A DNA stretch of 64,000 bases from Styela clava. Its lineage: Eukaryota; Chordata; Ascidiacea; Stolidobranchia; Styelidae. The notes beneath the pieces were generated by a model that saw nothing but the letters and a program-made list of their open reading frames with translations, was not told where the DNA came from and ran no database searches. The DNA is taken from the NCBI RefSeq assembly GCF_964204865.1, contig NC_135263.1:9531426-9595425 (forward strand), read 5' to 3'. A program made the position numbers and the translations under genes. Positions 12,283-23,334 of this stretch are shown piece after piece (within the stretch, counting starts at the first letter, position 1; each line of letters begins with the position of its first letter).

Positions 12283-12654
12283 GATAATATCACAATTGAA
12301 CTTTTTAGTAACTAATTTCTGAAGTAAAAATGAATTATTAATTAACTGAGGTTTAATGGGCCAGTATTTCATTCAGTACATTGATAATCGGCATCATCAA
12401 TTCAGTCGCTATTAATTCTGTAATTATGCGCCTAGTCGGATGGTACCGGTATCAATTTTTTGGAACCTACAGCACCAGCAGATTATAATATCGCGTAACC
12501 TAGTCCCCTGCAGCCTGTCTGAGCAACTCCACAACCTGAAACAAAACTCGATTCTCTGATCACCACAATAAAACTAACTGCTCCGGGCAAGCAAGGTCAC
12601 AAATATCGGTACCGGTACCACCCGCCCAATCAGTCTGAACTTAACGAAACTTCC
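12283..12654. other. RTF1 upstream region, probable promoter
   Basis: About 370 bp lie between the RTF1 start and the foldback element. The region includes short palindromic ACCGGT blocks near 12447 and 12608-12619. No TATA box or coding sequence was recognised. The foldback element bounds this region, so any more distal RTF1 promoter elements lie beyond 17.5 kb. Confidence 0.4.
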
Positions 12655-12663
12655 CCGCGAGAT
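12655..12663 (+). repeat. Left target-site duplication of the foldback element
   Basis: CCGCGAGAT directly abuts the element's terminal GGACAACAC. The identical 9 bp occur at 17491-17499 immediately after the other terminus. Confidence 0.85.
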
Positions 12664-12743
12664 GGACAACACTAAAAGGCTGAAGGAAGAAACGGATGAA
12701 GTGGAGGAAAAACGGAAGTTGAAGTGTTCCCAAGGGTGAAAAA

Positions 12744-15032
12744 TTGAAAAACACTAAAAGGCTGAACACTAAAAGGAAGAAGTGGATGAAATTTATTCCC
12801 ACGAATAATGATGTGGTTGAAGTCACTAAAAAGCTGAACACTAAAAGGAAGAAGTTGATGAAATTTCTTCCGACGAATAATGAGGTGGTTGAAGTCACTA
12901 AAAAGCTGAACACTAAAAGGAAGAAGTTGATGAAATTTCTTCCGACGAATAATGAGGTGGTTGAAGTCACTAAAAAGCTGAACACTAAAAGGAAGAAGTT
13001 GATGAAATTTCTTCCGACGAATAATGAGGTGGTTGAAGTCACTAAAAAGCTGAACACTAAAAGGAAGAAGTGGATGAAATTTTTTCCGACGAAAAATGAG
13101 GTAGTTGAAGTCACTTATAATCTGAACACTAAAAGGAAGGAGTGGATGAAATTTCTTCTGACGAAAAATTAGGTAGTTGAAGTCACTAAAAAGCTGAACA
13201 CTAAAAGGAAGAAGTGGATGAAATTTTTTCCGACGAATAATGAGGTGGTTGAAGCCACTAAAAATCTGAACACAAAAAGGAAGAAGTGGATGAAATTTTT
13301 TCCGACGAAAAATGAGGTAGTTGAAGTCACTAAAAAGCTGAACACTAAAAGGAAGAAGTGGATGAAATTTCTTCCGACGAATATTGAGGTGGTTGAAGTC
13401 ACTAAAAAGATGAACACTAAAAGGAAGAAGTGGATGAAATTTCTTCCGACGAATAGTGAGGTGGGTGAAATCACTAAAAAACTGAACACTAAAAGGAAGA
13501 AGTGGATGAAATTTCTTCCGACGAATAATGAGGTGGTTGAAGTCACTAAAAAGCTGAACACTAAAAGGAAGAAGTGGATGGAATTTCTTCCGACGAATAA
13601 TGAGGTGGTTGAAGTCACTAAAAAGCTGAACACTAAAAGGAAGAAGTGGATGAAATTTCTTCCGACGAATAATGAGGTGGTTGAAGTCACTAAAAAGCTG
13701 AACACTAAAAGGAAGAAGTGGATGAAATTTCTTCCGACGAATAATGAGGTGGGTGAAGTCACTAAAAAGCTGAAAACTAAAAGGAAGAAATGGATGAAAT
13801 TTCTTCCGACGAATAATGAGGTGGGTGAAGTCACTAAAAAGCTGAACACTAAAAGGAAGAAGTGGATGAAATTTTTTCCGACGAAAAATGAGGTAGTTGA
13901 AGTCACTTATAATCTGAACACTAAAAGGAAGGAGTGGATGAAATTTCTTCTGACGAAAAATTAGGTAGTTGAAGTCACTAAAAAGCTGAACACTAAAAGG
14001 AAGAAGTGGATGAAATTTTTTCCGACGAATAATGAGGTGGTTGAAGCCACTAAAAATCTGAACACAAAAAGGAAGAAGTGGATGAAATTTTTTCCGACGA
14101 AAAATGAGGTAGTTGAAGTCACTAAAAAGCTGAACACTAAAAGGAAGAAGTGGATGAAATTTCTTCCGACGAATATTGAGGTGGTTGAAGTCACTAAAAA
14201 GATGAACACTAAAAGGAAGAAGTGGATGAAATTTCTTCCGACGAATAGTGAGGTGGGTGAAATCACTAAAAAACTGAACACTAAAAGGAAGAAGTGGATG
14301 AAATTTCTTCCGACGAATAATGAGGTGGTTGAAGTCACTAAAAAGCTGAACACTAAAAGGAAGAAGTGGATGGAATTTCTTCCGACGAATAATGAGGTGG
14401 TTGAAGTCACTAAAAAGCTGAACACTAAAAGGAAGAAGTGGATGAAATTTCTTCCGACGAATAATGAGGTGGTTGAAGTCACTAAAAAGCTGAACACTAA
14501 AAGGAAGAAGTGGATGAAATTTCTTCCGACGAATAATGAGGTGGGTGAAGTCACTAAAAAGCTGAAAACTAAAAGGAAGAAATGGATGAAATTTCTTCCG
14601 ACGAATAATGAGGTGGGTGAAGTCACTAAAAAGCTGAACACTAAAAGGAAGAAGTGGATGAAATTTCTTCCGACGAATAATGAGGTGGGTGAAGTCACTA
14701 AAAAGCTGAAAACTAAAAGGAAGAAATGGATGAAATTTCTTCCGACGAATAATGAGGTGGGTGAAGTCACTAAAAAGCTGAAAACTAAAAGGAAGAAGTG
14801 GATGAAATTTCTTCCGACAAATAATGAGGTGGGTGAAGTCACTAAAAAGCTGAACACTAAAAGGAAGAAATGGATGAAATTTCTTCCGACGAATAATGAG
14901 GTGGGTGAAGTCACTAAAAAGCTGAACGCTAAAAGGAAGAAATGGATGAAATTTTTTCCGACGAATAATGAGGTGGCGGAGGTCACTGAAAAGCTAAACA
15001 CTATAAGGAAGAAGTACGTTAGGGTTAGATGA
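12744..15032 (+). repeat. Left arm: 72-bp tandem repeat array (about 31 units) with 792-bp higher-order duplication
   Basis: The unit is 72 bp, running from CTGAACACTAAAAGGAAG through CTTCCGACGAATAATGAGG to GAAGTCACTAAAAAG. Because 72 is a multiple of three, a frame stays open over many units on each strand. The plus strand reads a Lys-rich 24-residue repeat (KKLNTKRKKWMKFLPTNNEV...). The minus strand reads a hydrophobic one (FVGRNFIHFFLLVFSFL). About 11 consecutive units near 13,070-13,870 recur almost unchanged at 13,862-14,660, an offset of exactly 792 bp or 11 units. The shared variants include the same stop-creating TTAG change near 13,170 and 13,962. I read this as repeat expansion rather than a gene. 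Confidence 0.9.
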
Positions 15033-15718
15033 TATTTTGTCCTATCGATTTTGAGGCGGTTGAAGCCACTAAAATACCGAAAATTAGGAGAGTTAAATAG
15101 CCAAAACATATCCCGACGGAAGTGAGATTGGATGAAGACCCTGACAGCGGACTGATGAGTAGGCATGCCACTTTTAAATTTATGAATTGAATCGATTCAA
15201 ATCGCAATTTTTTTCGAATCTGATTTACGCGATTCGAAAGAAAGAGAGCCGTTTAGCGAAGAAAAACAAACACTCCAAATAACATCGATTGCCAGACGGG
15301 AATGTAAATGAATTTTTCGTTATTTACTTTTATTGATCTGCCTTCATTCATTTTCATGTTCAGCGCAACACACCCTGATCATCACTCGAGATGCTGACGT
15401 GCTGTGTGGGTAATTAATTTCCTTCAATCTGTCAGTTGAGTATTCCACTGAATGACCTAAGTTTCTATCACACGCAAATTTAAATGGATCGTATACCCGA
15501 AAGTTCGTTGCAATTTTGTTAAAAATATGCAACAGCACACCTTCTCTGCGACTAAGTTATGGTACGCTTTGACATGAATTGATAAACGATCAGATACCGA
15601 CTTCTAGAAAACATTTAATTTTGATTGAAATTTAATTTAAACTCCGTTGAAATTGAAATATTGGTACTACTGAAGTACGCGCACCAAGATGTCGCACAAC
15701 CTGATCCCTAACCTCGTA

Positions 15719-15790
15719 CACCAGTGATTTTCAACCTTTTCTGTATCGCGGAACACTTATTTTATTCTAAAATTGTGACGGAATACCAAA
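15719..15790 (+). repeat. hAT-like left terminus fragment
   Basis: A CAGTGATTTTCAACCTTTT sequence followed by CGCGGAACAC resembles the CAGTGGTTCTCAA terminus of the hAT MITE at 36192. No matching right terminus was found, so it is a fragment. Confidence 0.4.
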
Positions 15791-16435
15791 TGAGATTTTT
15801 GGAAATAAACTATATTATGCAATTAACTGACATCGATCATTTCGGAATAAAATAAATTAACGAAATTAATAATAGCTTGTCAATTTCAGCTGGAAAAGAC
15901 GTTACACATATTCCGATTCAGAGCTAGGAACAGAAATGGTATTTTAATGTAATATCTGGGCCTGTTTCGATAAGTTTCAATATTTTATTCTGGCTGGAAT
16001 TAAATTTAGAGAGACAAACACGCAGCTCTTTCTCGGTGACTCTCAATTTTCCGTGTTTTTTATACTCTTATGGCGGCCAAGAAAAGGGTGCGCAAAATCG
16101 AATATTTTTTTCGAATCAAATGATTCGAATATTCTTAACAAATACCGAATAGTCCAATACCGAATATTTTTTATACGCAGCATGTCCAGAACGTCGCCGC
16201 CATGGATCGCCGTTGTATTTTGTAAATACGAAAATAGGTATCAAAAATTAATAATAATCGCGCAGTTAACCACACATCTATGTACATAGATTGCCGTGGT
16301 ATTGTGCCCGAATATAATTAATTTTTGATTCCGTATTTCATTCCTTGAACTTAATATCTGTTTTTATAAATTTTGCAAGCAGTTCACGCACGAAGGCTTT
16401 GAATAATGATGTATTAGTCAAATCGAAGTCCTGTT

Positions 16436-16520
16436 AGACCACTGGTTCTCAACCAATGGGCCATGGGCCACTGGTAAGCCTCAGAGGCATTTTGAGGTGG
16501 GCCACAAACATATTATAAAT
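16436..16520 (+). repeat. hAT-like left terminus fragment
   Basis: CCACTGGTTCTCAACCAATG is another CAGTGGTTCTCAA-type end, here in the same orientation as the one at 15719. The two therefore do not form the ends of one element. Confidence 0.4.
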
Positions 16521-16740
16521 TACAAGGTTTGCTGATTGGAAAAATTGATTTGATAACAAAATCAGCTTCACGCGTCTTGAAAAACAAGATATCTATTTGC
16601 AAAACATGCCTCGCCGTAACCACCCATTGTGGCGCAACATACCCATTATACGGCAGGAACAGCTAGATATGAATATATATATATATATATTGTCACATAA
16701 ATACGAACAAAACAAACATTAAATTATCCAATTCCTAATA

Positions 16741-17490
16741 TATTGAATTTTCAAGTATTCCTCATCCTCACTATCCGTCGGAAGAAATTTCATCCACTTC
16801 TTCCTTTTACTGTTCAGCTTTTTAGTGACTTCAAACACCTCATTATTCGTCGGAAGAAATTTCATCCACTTCTTCCTTTTACTGTTCATCTTTTTAGTGA
16901 CTTCAAACACCGTATTATTCGTCGGAAGAAACTTCATTCACTTCTTCCTTTTAGTATACAGTTTTTAGTGACTTCAACCACCTCATTATTCGTCGGAAAT
17001 TTTTTTATCCACTTCTCCCATTTAGTGTTCAGCTTTCTAGTGACTTCAACCACCTCATTATTCGTCGGAAGAAATTTCATCTACTTCTTCCTTTTAGTGT
17101 TCATCTTTTCAGTGACTTCAACCACCTCATTATTCGTCGGAATAAATTTCATCCACTTCTTCCTTTTAGTTTTCAGCTGTTTAGTGACTTCAACCACCTC
17201 ATTATTCGTCGGAAGAAATTTCATCCACTTCTCCCTTTTAGTGTTTAGCTTTTTAGTGACTTCAACCACCTCATTATTCGTCGGAAAAAATTTCCTCCAC
17301 CTCTTCCTTTCAGTGTTCAGCTTTTTAGTGACTTCAGCCACCTAACTACCCGTCGGAAGAAATTTCATCCACTTCTTACTTTTAGTGTTCAGCCTTTTAG
17401 TGTTTTTCAATTTTTCACCTTTGGGAACACTTCAACTTCCGTTTTCCCTCCACTTCATCCGTTTCTTCCTTCAGCCTTTTAGTGTTGTCC
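16741..17490 (-). repeat. Right arm: inverted 72-bp tandem repeat array (9 units) plus terminus
   Basis: Nine units of the left-arm repeat occur as the reverse complement. The CGTCGG landmark recurs at about 16774, 16846, 16918, 16989, 17061, 17133, 17205, 17277 and 17349. Spacing is 72 bp except for one 71-bp step. Units differ more from each other here than in the left arm. The final 115 bp or so mirror the left terminus. Confidence 0.9.
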
Positions 17491-17499
17491 CCGCGAGAT
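17491..17499 (+). repeat. Right target-site duplication of the foldback element
   Basis: CCGCGAGAT is identical to 12655-12663 and directly follows the terminal GTGTTGTCC. Confidence 0.85.
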
Positions 17500-18190
17500 A
17501 CTGTCATCAGTATTCAGTATATCACTTGTATACCTTATTCATTCAAAACCCATCCTACGCGCGAAAAATAAAAAGGACATAAACAAAACGATTTTAACAT
17601 TAGCTCTTATGAGGATTGTGGTCACCAGAGCAGAAATTTGCATTTTATGTAGTTTTCTAGTTATCTTTCATTGTAGACTTGTGCAGTTTCGAAGATGAAA
17701 TATTTTTCGTATCTTTTTTGATCTTTTTATAATGATGAACATAGTCGAGATTTTCGATAATCGTTCATTAAAATTTTAACGGGCGTGATTCCCAGACTTG
17801 ACTTCAAATCTTTTCATGATGAATAGATTTTTATGGTTTTCCTCTAATTGAACCATTTTCCCCACCTCAATTACCACATGTTTGAATTCCCGAGCAGACT
17901 TCCTCTGATTTGTTATCAGCTGTTAATTTACTGCTTTACTTGTTAGATGGTCCTCTTAGTAAAAAAACTAGAAAAAAAACAGTAACTTAACAATGCTTAA
18001 ATGCTGGACCTGCTGGAACTTAGACCCCAACTACCAAGTTTTGGCCATTTTTAACCGAATCCAAAATATCCCTAAAATAGTCAACCCTCCCTTCAAGGAG
18101 AATCTTTTTTTACTTGGTAATTGTTCAAATACCTTAATAAACTGTAAATCTTGATAGCGAAAATGGCCCCTCTGTCAAAATCAGCGTTGA
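17500..18190. other. Spacer between the foldback element and the LINE
   Basis: AT-rich sequence with no recognised gene or repeat. The 5' boundary of the following LINE is unclear and may lie in here. Confidence 0.35.
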
Positions 18191-19055
18191 AAATTTTTTA
18201 TGATAACAAGGGTCGGGGAAACGTCCATAGAACAAGAGAGCAACGCTCAAATATATGAACACGTGGACGAGAGCGAAGCAGTCTTTACCTTTGACAATGT
18301 AATGTGCAATGTATATGTGCGTAAAAATGAGTCAGCTAACAGTCTAAAAATTTTGAGCGAGGATGATTTGGATAGAATCCGATGAATCTTTTGTATGATA
18401 ACTTTGCTTATAATTATGAGGTCATGTGTAATTTTCTTATACTAATGTAACTATGTCAATTGTTAAAAAATGTGTAAAGTTTGCCATACTTACGTCACAG
18501 ATAAAACTAGTTATATTTCCTGCAATATATGCCATGAATGAATGGGTTCACTTTACATGCTCTAAGCTAAGTTTGTTGGGAAACTTAAGCACACCCTCCT
18601 TTTGCAGTTTATGTCTAATTAATAATTTACCAGTAATGGCTGATATGGAGGACCAATGCTGCCCTACCACAAGTATGCCGGAACAAACCTGTTTGAATGA
18701 TGTACATGATTGGGATATTGGAAGCGAGTATATTGACCCGAATAATATTGTGGAAAAATTAATGACAAAAAGCCAACCTAGTTTGACTATCCTCCATCTC
18801 AATGTCAGGAATTTGCAAAAAAATGGTATACAAATTGAATACCTAATAGGCCCAGGTAATAACAGCTTGCCTGATGTAAGAGGTGTTTCTGAAACCAAAC
18901 TGAGAGAGGCTTCTCCAGATGTTCCCATTAGGGGTTATGATTTTATTCGCAAGGATTCTTGTACTAAAGCAGGAGGTGTGGGCTTATATATTCTTGAATC
19001 TATTAAATATCATGTACGAGATGACCTTAGCTTAAACTCAATTGAATGTGATGTC

Positions 19056-19428
19056 CCCTCGCTTGTCGTTTGTCTTTTATGTAACTTATATACATTTATC
19101 CAAATATGCCTTTTTTTATAAATTTATACTTGAGTTGTTTTTCTTTTTTTTTTTCTCTATTATATGATTTTAGTAAAGTTGCGTTTGCTGCGAATTTTTT
19201 CAATGATTCAAAATATGTTCATCATAACGACTATTGCATAGTCAATGTTTGTAGCAAATGTAGTTATTTTTTTACACTGAACCAGTAACAGCGCTTTAGG
19301 TGTCGCTGCTTGAAGACCTAATATGGTCCCTCGCGACTCCTGTCGCACAAATATCATTATTATTATATTTATTTATTGTACCAATTTTTTGTGCATTTGA
19401 TGTTTTTGTGACGACGAACGAATGATTG
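19056..19428 (+). mobile_element. 5'-truncated LINE-like 3' end inserted in the LINE endonuclease
   Basis: The host endonuclease reading breaks after SIECD and resumes with EDLWIEI. About 370 bp of foreign sequence lies between. It ends in a short (TTGA)n run after GACGACGAACGAATGATTG, and upstream has CGCTGCTTGAAGACC and CCCTCGCGACTCCTGTCGC before an ATTATTATTATATTTATTT tract. This looks like a LINE 3'UTR with a simple-repeat tail. The target duplication is not clear. Confidence 0.6.
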
Positions 19429-20210
19429 ATTGATTGAGGACTTATGGATCGAAATTGATCAATTTGGACCATGTTCTAATGCTAAAAACATTATTATTGC
19501 TGTTATATATAGACATCGATCATATAAATATGATGATTTTTTAAATAAATATGTACAGTCCTTAAGTTTAATTAGCTCAAGGGGGAATTGTGTATATATT
19601 GTTGGTGACTTCAACATTGATCTGATAAAATATCAGGTTGACAATAATGTGACTAAGTATATGGATACCATTCACTCCTGTGGTTTTATATGTGGTATTA
19701 ACAAACCAACAAGGGTCACTAGTTCATCGGCCACTTTAATAGATCATTTTTATTTTAATAGAATGGAATATAAAACAACTACTAGTATAATTAAATATGA
19801 TATTTCTGATCATTTCCCTCTTTTGGCTCATATACATCTAGCATGCCAGAGGTCCCAGATTAAAATAAGGACACGCGACTTTAGTAATTTTAACTCTGAA
19901 CACTTTATTGATCATTTGCGTTCTGTAGTAGAAAGAGATGTTGATAAAACATCCTATGATATAAACAAAAAAATCGATTCTCTTATTAATGTGATCAAAT
20001 CTGTAGTTGATAATCATGCTCCATATAAGACTGACTTGAAGAAACGCAAGTTTAAGCTTAAACCATGGATTTCCATGGATTTTTATAAGTCCATCAAAAC
20101 CAAAAATAAGATGTATAGTAGATGCTGCATGAGCAAATGTCAAGTAAAAATAAAAGAATACAAGAAGTATAGAAACGCGTTATGTAGAACTCTTACAAGA
20201 GCCAAACAAG

Positions 20211-20361
20211 GATAGGATTTACATATTTATCCCGAGGGAGAGGAAAGCCGATAAGACGGCTTATCCATATGGCGAACCACGGCCTCTCGTCCGGTTACCA
20301 TTTCAAGTCGGGTATGGGATTAATTTTACTGTATTGTTTGTTTTCGGAAGCCTGGACTTGG
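20211..20361 (-). mobile_element. Truncated SINE copy inserted in the LINE
   Basis: About 150 bp match, in reverse complement, the 3' half of the SINE at 62230-62570. Shared words include TTACATATTTATCCCG, CTTATCCATATGGCGAACC and GGCCTCTCGTCCGGTTACC. The insertion splits the LINE frame between the endonuclease and the reverse transcriptase. It carries an extra block of about 8 bp (near GATAAGAC) relative to the other copy. Confidence 0.85.
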
Positions 20362-22466
20362 ATATTATAAAAGAATAATATAAAAACATATTTTCTCAAC
20401 ACCAAAAAGATATTGCAAAAACATGGACCGAAATTCGCAAAATAATTGGTAATTATTCCAAGGTTAACAAACTACCACCTTATATTATAAGTGATGGTAA
20501 GAAAATTTCTGGTACCAGCATCATTTCTTAAGAGTTGGTCCAATGCTTGCGTCAAAAATAAGTCCAGCTGTGAACAGCCACATGCATACTCTTGGACCAA
20601 GCATCAGTGAATCCTTTTTTCTTCGTGATACCACACCACTGGAAATTGAAAAACAAATAGATAAATTAGATAGTAATAAAGTTGTGGGTAGTGATGATAT
20701 ACCAGTGGAAATGTTCAAAATCGCCAAGCTTGTTTTATCGCCAATTTTATCCTCTCTTTTTAATCAAAGTTTTACAGATCATGTGTATCCAGATATACTG
20801 AAAATAGCTAAGGTGATACCGCTCCATAAGAAAGGGTCTAAGCATGATCCGAAGGATTATAGGCCTATCTCCCTGCTATCACAAATTGTCAAGATTTATG
20901 AAAACATTTTATATCATCGTCTCAAATATTATTTCGATAAACATGGAACTTTGAGCCTTTCCCAGTTTGGTTTCCGAAACAACTATTCAACTGAGCTAGC
21001 CATAGCGCGGCTCAAAGAAATGATAATAGAAAATAAGGCCAATAGCATGATCACATGTGCCATCTTTTTGGATCTTGCGAAAGCTTTTGATACTGTTATC
21101 CACCAAATTTTACTAGATAAGTTATATCATTATGGCATTCGAGAAAAGGCATATCATCTTATTGCATCATATTTAAGTGGCCGCAAACATTATGTCCAAT
21201 ATGGGGATTGTATCTCTGAAATGGGCCTTATTGAATGTGGAGTCCCCCAGGGTTCCACGATTGGCCCGCTGTTTTTCTATGCTACATAAACGATCTACCT
21301 TTGGCATCTACTTTTTATTCGACATTATTTGCCGATGATACTTCTCTGCTAAAATCAGCATCCTGTGGTTTAGAACTCCAAACTGTGGTAAATCATGAAC
21401 TCCAGAAGGTCGATAATTGGCTTAAAGCGAACAAATTATCCCTAAATTATTCTAAAACAAAATTTATGTTGTTCTGTGATAAAAAGCATGGTATTTCCAC
21501 ATTTAGAGTTGGCATTGGCAGCAACAGTATAGAACAAACAAAATCCATTAAATATTTGGAAATTACAATTGATGACGAACTGAGTTGGAAGCCACATATT
21601 GCCGAGTTATCCAAGAAATTATCGCAGACTCTTGGAATATTTTACAGGTTAGGGCATATTTTGAAATCTAAAACACTTAAATTAGTATATTTTAGTCTAT
21701 TTCACTCACGTATGCAATATGGTCTGCTAAGTTGGGGCTCAGCATCAAGGTCTTCCTTACAGCCAGTCCATGTTTTGCAAAATAAAGTTTTACGATGTAT
21801 GGCATTTGCAGAAAAAGTTCGTGTAACTAATTGCAGCTCTACTACCAGTATAAATTCCTACAGCTGTCTGATATGCATACGCTAGAAATAGCAAAGTTCA
21901 TGCATCGGTATGAAAATGACCTTGTCCCTCCTGTTTTTAAACACTATTTCACCCCATTAAAAAAAGTGCACAATTACTGCACCACGTCTCAAAGAAACAA
22001 GGTTTTCTTTACTCCACAAGTGTCCACTGAGGTGGACAAAACACCTTTGAAGTATATGGGTGTACAGATCTGGGGCAATGTTCCACCTGAAACTAAAAAA
22101 AGTTCTGTGCATGTTTTCAGTAAGAAACTGAAAAAACATTTCCTACTGAAATATTCTAACTTGTCCCATAGCTGTAGTTTAATTATTATGCCTTTAGAAC
22201 TGTGTTGAAAACTGCATTATATAAATTACTACATTACTATAAATTTAACTGTTTCATATGTTCGACTTTAAAAGCCACTGTTATTGATATTTCTATCTTT
22301 TGAATTATTGCTAAACATGTGATAATATGATTGGCTCATTGTTATTTTCATTTCTCCATGTAATTGAGTATAAAATCTTGCTCCCTTGATCCATATAGTA
22401 CTGCCTAATATACTGTAATTACCTTTTTTATGTCATTAAAAGTTATTGTGGCATTACTGATGAACT

Positions 22467-22740
22467 GCATAGTTATTGCATATTTAATTGTGGATCATAT
22501 ATTAATATTCTAGTTCCAAGTATGCATAAATACTCATAAATGATAGTAGCCCATTTGTTAATTAATTTAATAACCTTTATATATTGTGAAAAAGTGATTA
22601 ACTGCAATAATAATTGCATATTTAATTGTTCATATTCTACTGTGGATCATATATTAACTACTATTCTATTTCTCAAGTATGTATAAATACTTAGGAATGT
22701 TGGTAGCCACTCTTAATTCAATAACCTTTTTATATCGTGA
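22467..22740 (+). repeat. Imperfect tandem duplication of about 140 bp
   Basis: Two successive copies share ATTGCATATTTAATTG, GTGGATCATATATTAA, an AAGTATG(C/T)ATAAATACT word, GGTAGCCA/AGTAGCCCA and ATAACCTTT(T)TATAT, in the same order. They lie just 3' of the LINE coding end and may be its 3'UTR. Confidence 0.6.
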
Positions 22741-23040
22741 ACTAATTAAGGTGTCAAACGAGAGTATCGGTCGGAGACCAAAGACTTATCGATCAAAACT
22801 GCGGTTTCGATTCATGACTCTATAGTGACACCGTGTGCCCAAACACCAATTAATTAATAGCTCCCTAATTATACGACATAACTCGACCAAAATCAATAGC
22901 CATCTGGTCCGTGATATGATGAACGCACATGCAAAATTGGATTGGATGGAGATTAAACCCCGCTTTCTTGAGATATCGCTTGCATCTAACAGACAGACAA
23001 ACAGACAAAGATCGATAAACAAGATCGATAAGTAATGATA
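22741..23040 (+). repeat. Probable interspersed repeat with ACAGACAAACAGACAAAG tail
   Basis: The sequence around CTTGAGATATCGCTTGCATC followed by CAGACAGACAAACAGACAAAG looks like a mobile-element 3' end with a simple-repeat tail. There is only one copy in the window, so it is weakly supported. Confidence 0.35.
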
Positions 23041-23334
23041 TTTTTACATCATGCACTCAGTCTATTACTGAATCTGTGATAATATTATTTTTCGTCCTTG
23101 GTATTCATTTTTGGTCCCGGTCTGTGTCCAATAACAAAAAATATGCTTTTCGTGAAAATTTTTCCATTGGACATGTCCGGCTTCAACCAACACATGACCT
23201 CTCTAAATCCTAAATTGTCCTTAGTAACTTTCATATTACCATTAAATTGCCGACTCGTTTCCTTTTTTCCTCGTATTTATTTTTTACATATTTATATTTA
23301 ATCTCATTTGTATCCACCTATGATGAACTTATAT

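Larger units (their letters stand above)
15033..16740. other. Central, non-coding part of the foldback element
   Basis: This 1.7 kb between the arms has no ORF longer than about 80 codons. It contains TTCGAATC/GATTCGAA palindromic motifs near 15,185-15,240 and 16,100-16,135, and an (AT)n run at about 16,670-16,690. Two hAT-like terminal sequences in the same orientation lie near 15,719 and 16,438. They suggest later insertions or fragments inside the element. Confidence 0.6.
12664..17490. mobile_element. Foldback-type (FB/MULE-like) transposable element with tandem-repeat inverted arms
   Basis: The element is 4,827 bp long, begins GGACAACACTAAAAGG and ends with the reverse complement of that sequence. 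The outer 115 bp or so of the two ends match as inverted repeats with about three mismatches. They are bounded by perfect 9-bp direct repeats at 12655-12663 and 17491-17499. Inside the termini both arms are tandem arrays of the same 72-bp unit in opposite orientation: about 31 units on the left and 9 on the right. The central 1.7 kb has no long ORF. Long inverted arms built of subrepeats with a 9-bp target duplication are the hallmark of Drosophila foldback elements, and 8-10-bp duplications are typical of Mutator-like transposases. The copy lacks a transposase, so I infer that it is non-autonomous. Confidence 0.85.
18190..22208 (+). mobile_element. Decayed non-LTR retrotransposon (CR1/L2/Jockey-type LINE)
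   Basis: Coding remnants run in order on the plus strand. A degraded Cys/His segment (NEWVHFTCSKLS...FCSLC), like a PHD-type finger, lies near 18,470-18,610. An AP-type endonuclease begins near 18,790 (LTILHLNVRNL, SETKL, GGVGLYI) and continues at 19,430-20,210 (IVGDFNIDLI, YDISDHFPLL). The reverse transcriptase runs from 20,540 to 21,885, with VIPLHKKGSKHDPKDYRPIS, FLDLAKAFDTV, GVPQGSTIGPL, CYINDLP and FADDTSLL. A C-terminal extension ends at 22208. Defects are two insertions (19,056 and 20,211), an early stop near 20,530, and frameshifts near 21,277 and 21,835. It cannot produce an intact protein. The 5' limit is approximate, and clade assignment is from motif style only. Confidence 0.85.

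Noticed and set aside
13090..13106. let-7-like seed TGAGGTAGTTG
   Set aside because: It lies in several units of the 72-bp repeat as a variant of TGAGGTGGTTG. There is no let-7 mature sequence beyond the first bases and no hairpin precursor.
12664..15032. CRISPR-like array
   Set aside because: Units are 72 bp, directly adjacent, with no spacers, in a eukaryotic genome. It is a tandem-repeat transposon arm.
13961..15166. 401-codon minus-strand ORF of hydrophobic 24-residue repeats, possible membrane protein
   Set aside because: It is the antisense reading of the 72-bp foldback-arm repeat, kept open by unit length, and runs across the arm boundary. No family similarity or independent gene signal.
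16440..16520. 15719 and 16436 as the two ends of one hAT element
   Set aside because: Both termini are in the same orientation, whereas the ends of one element must be inverted.
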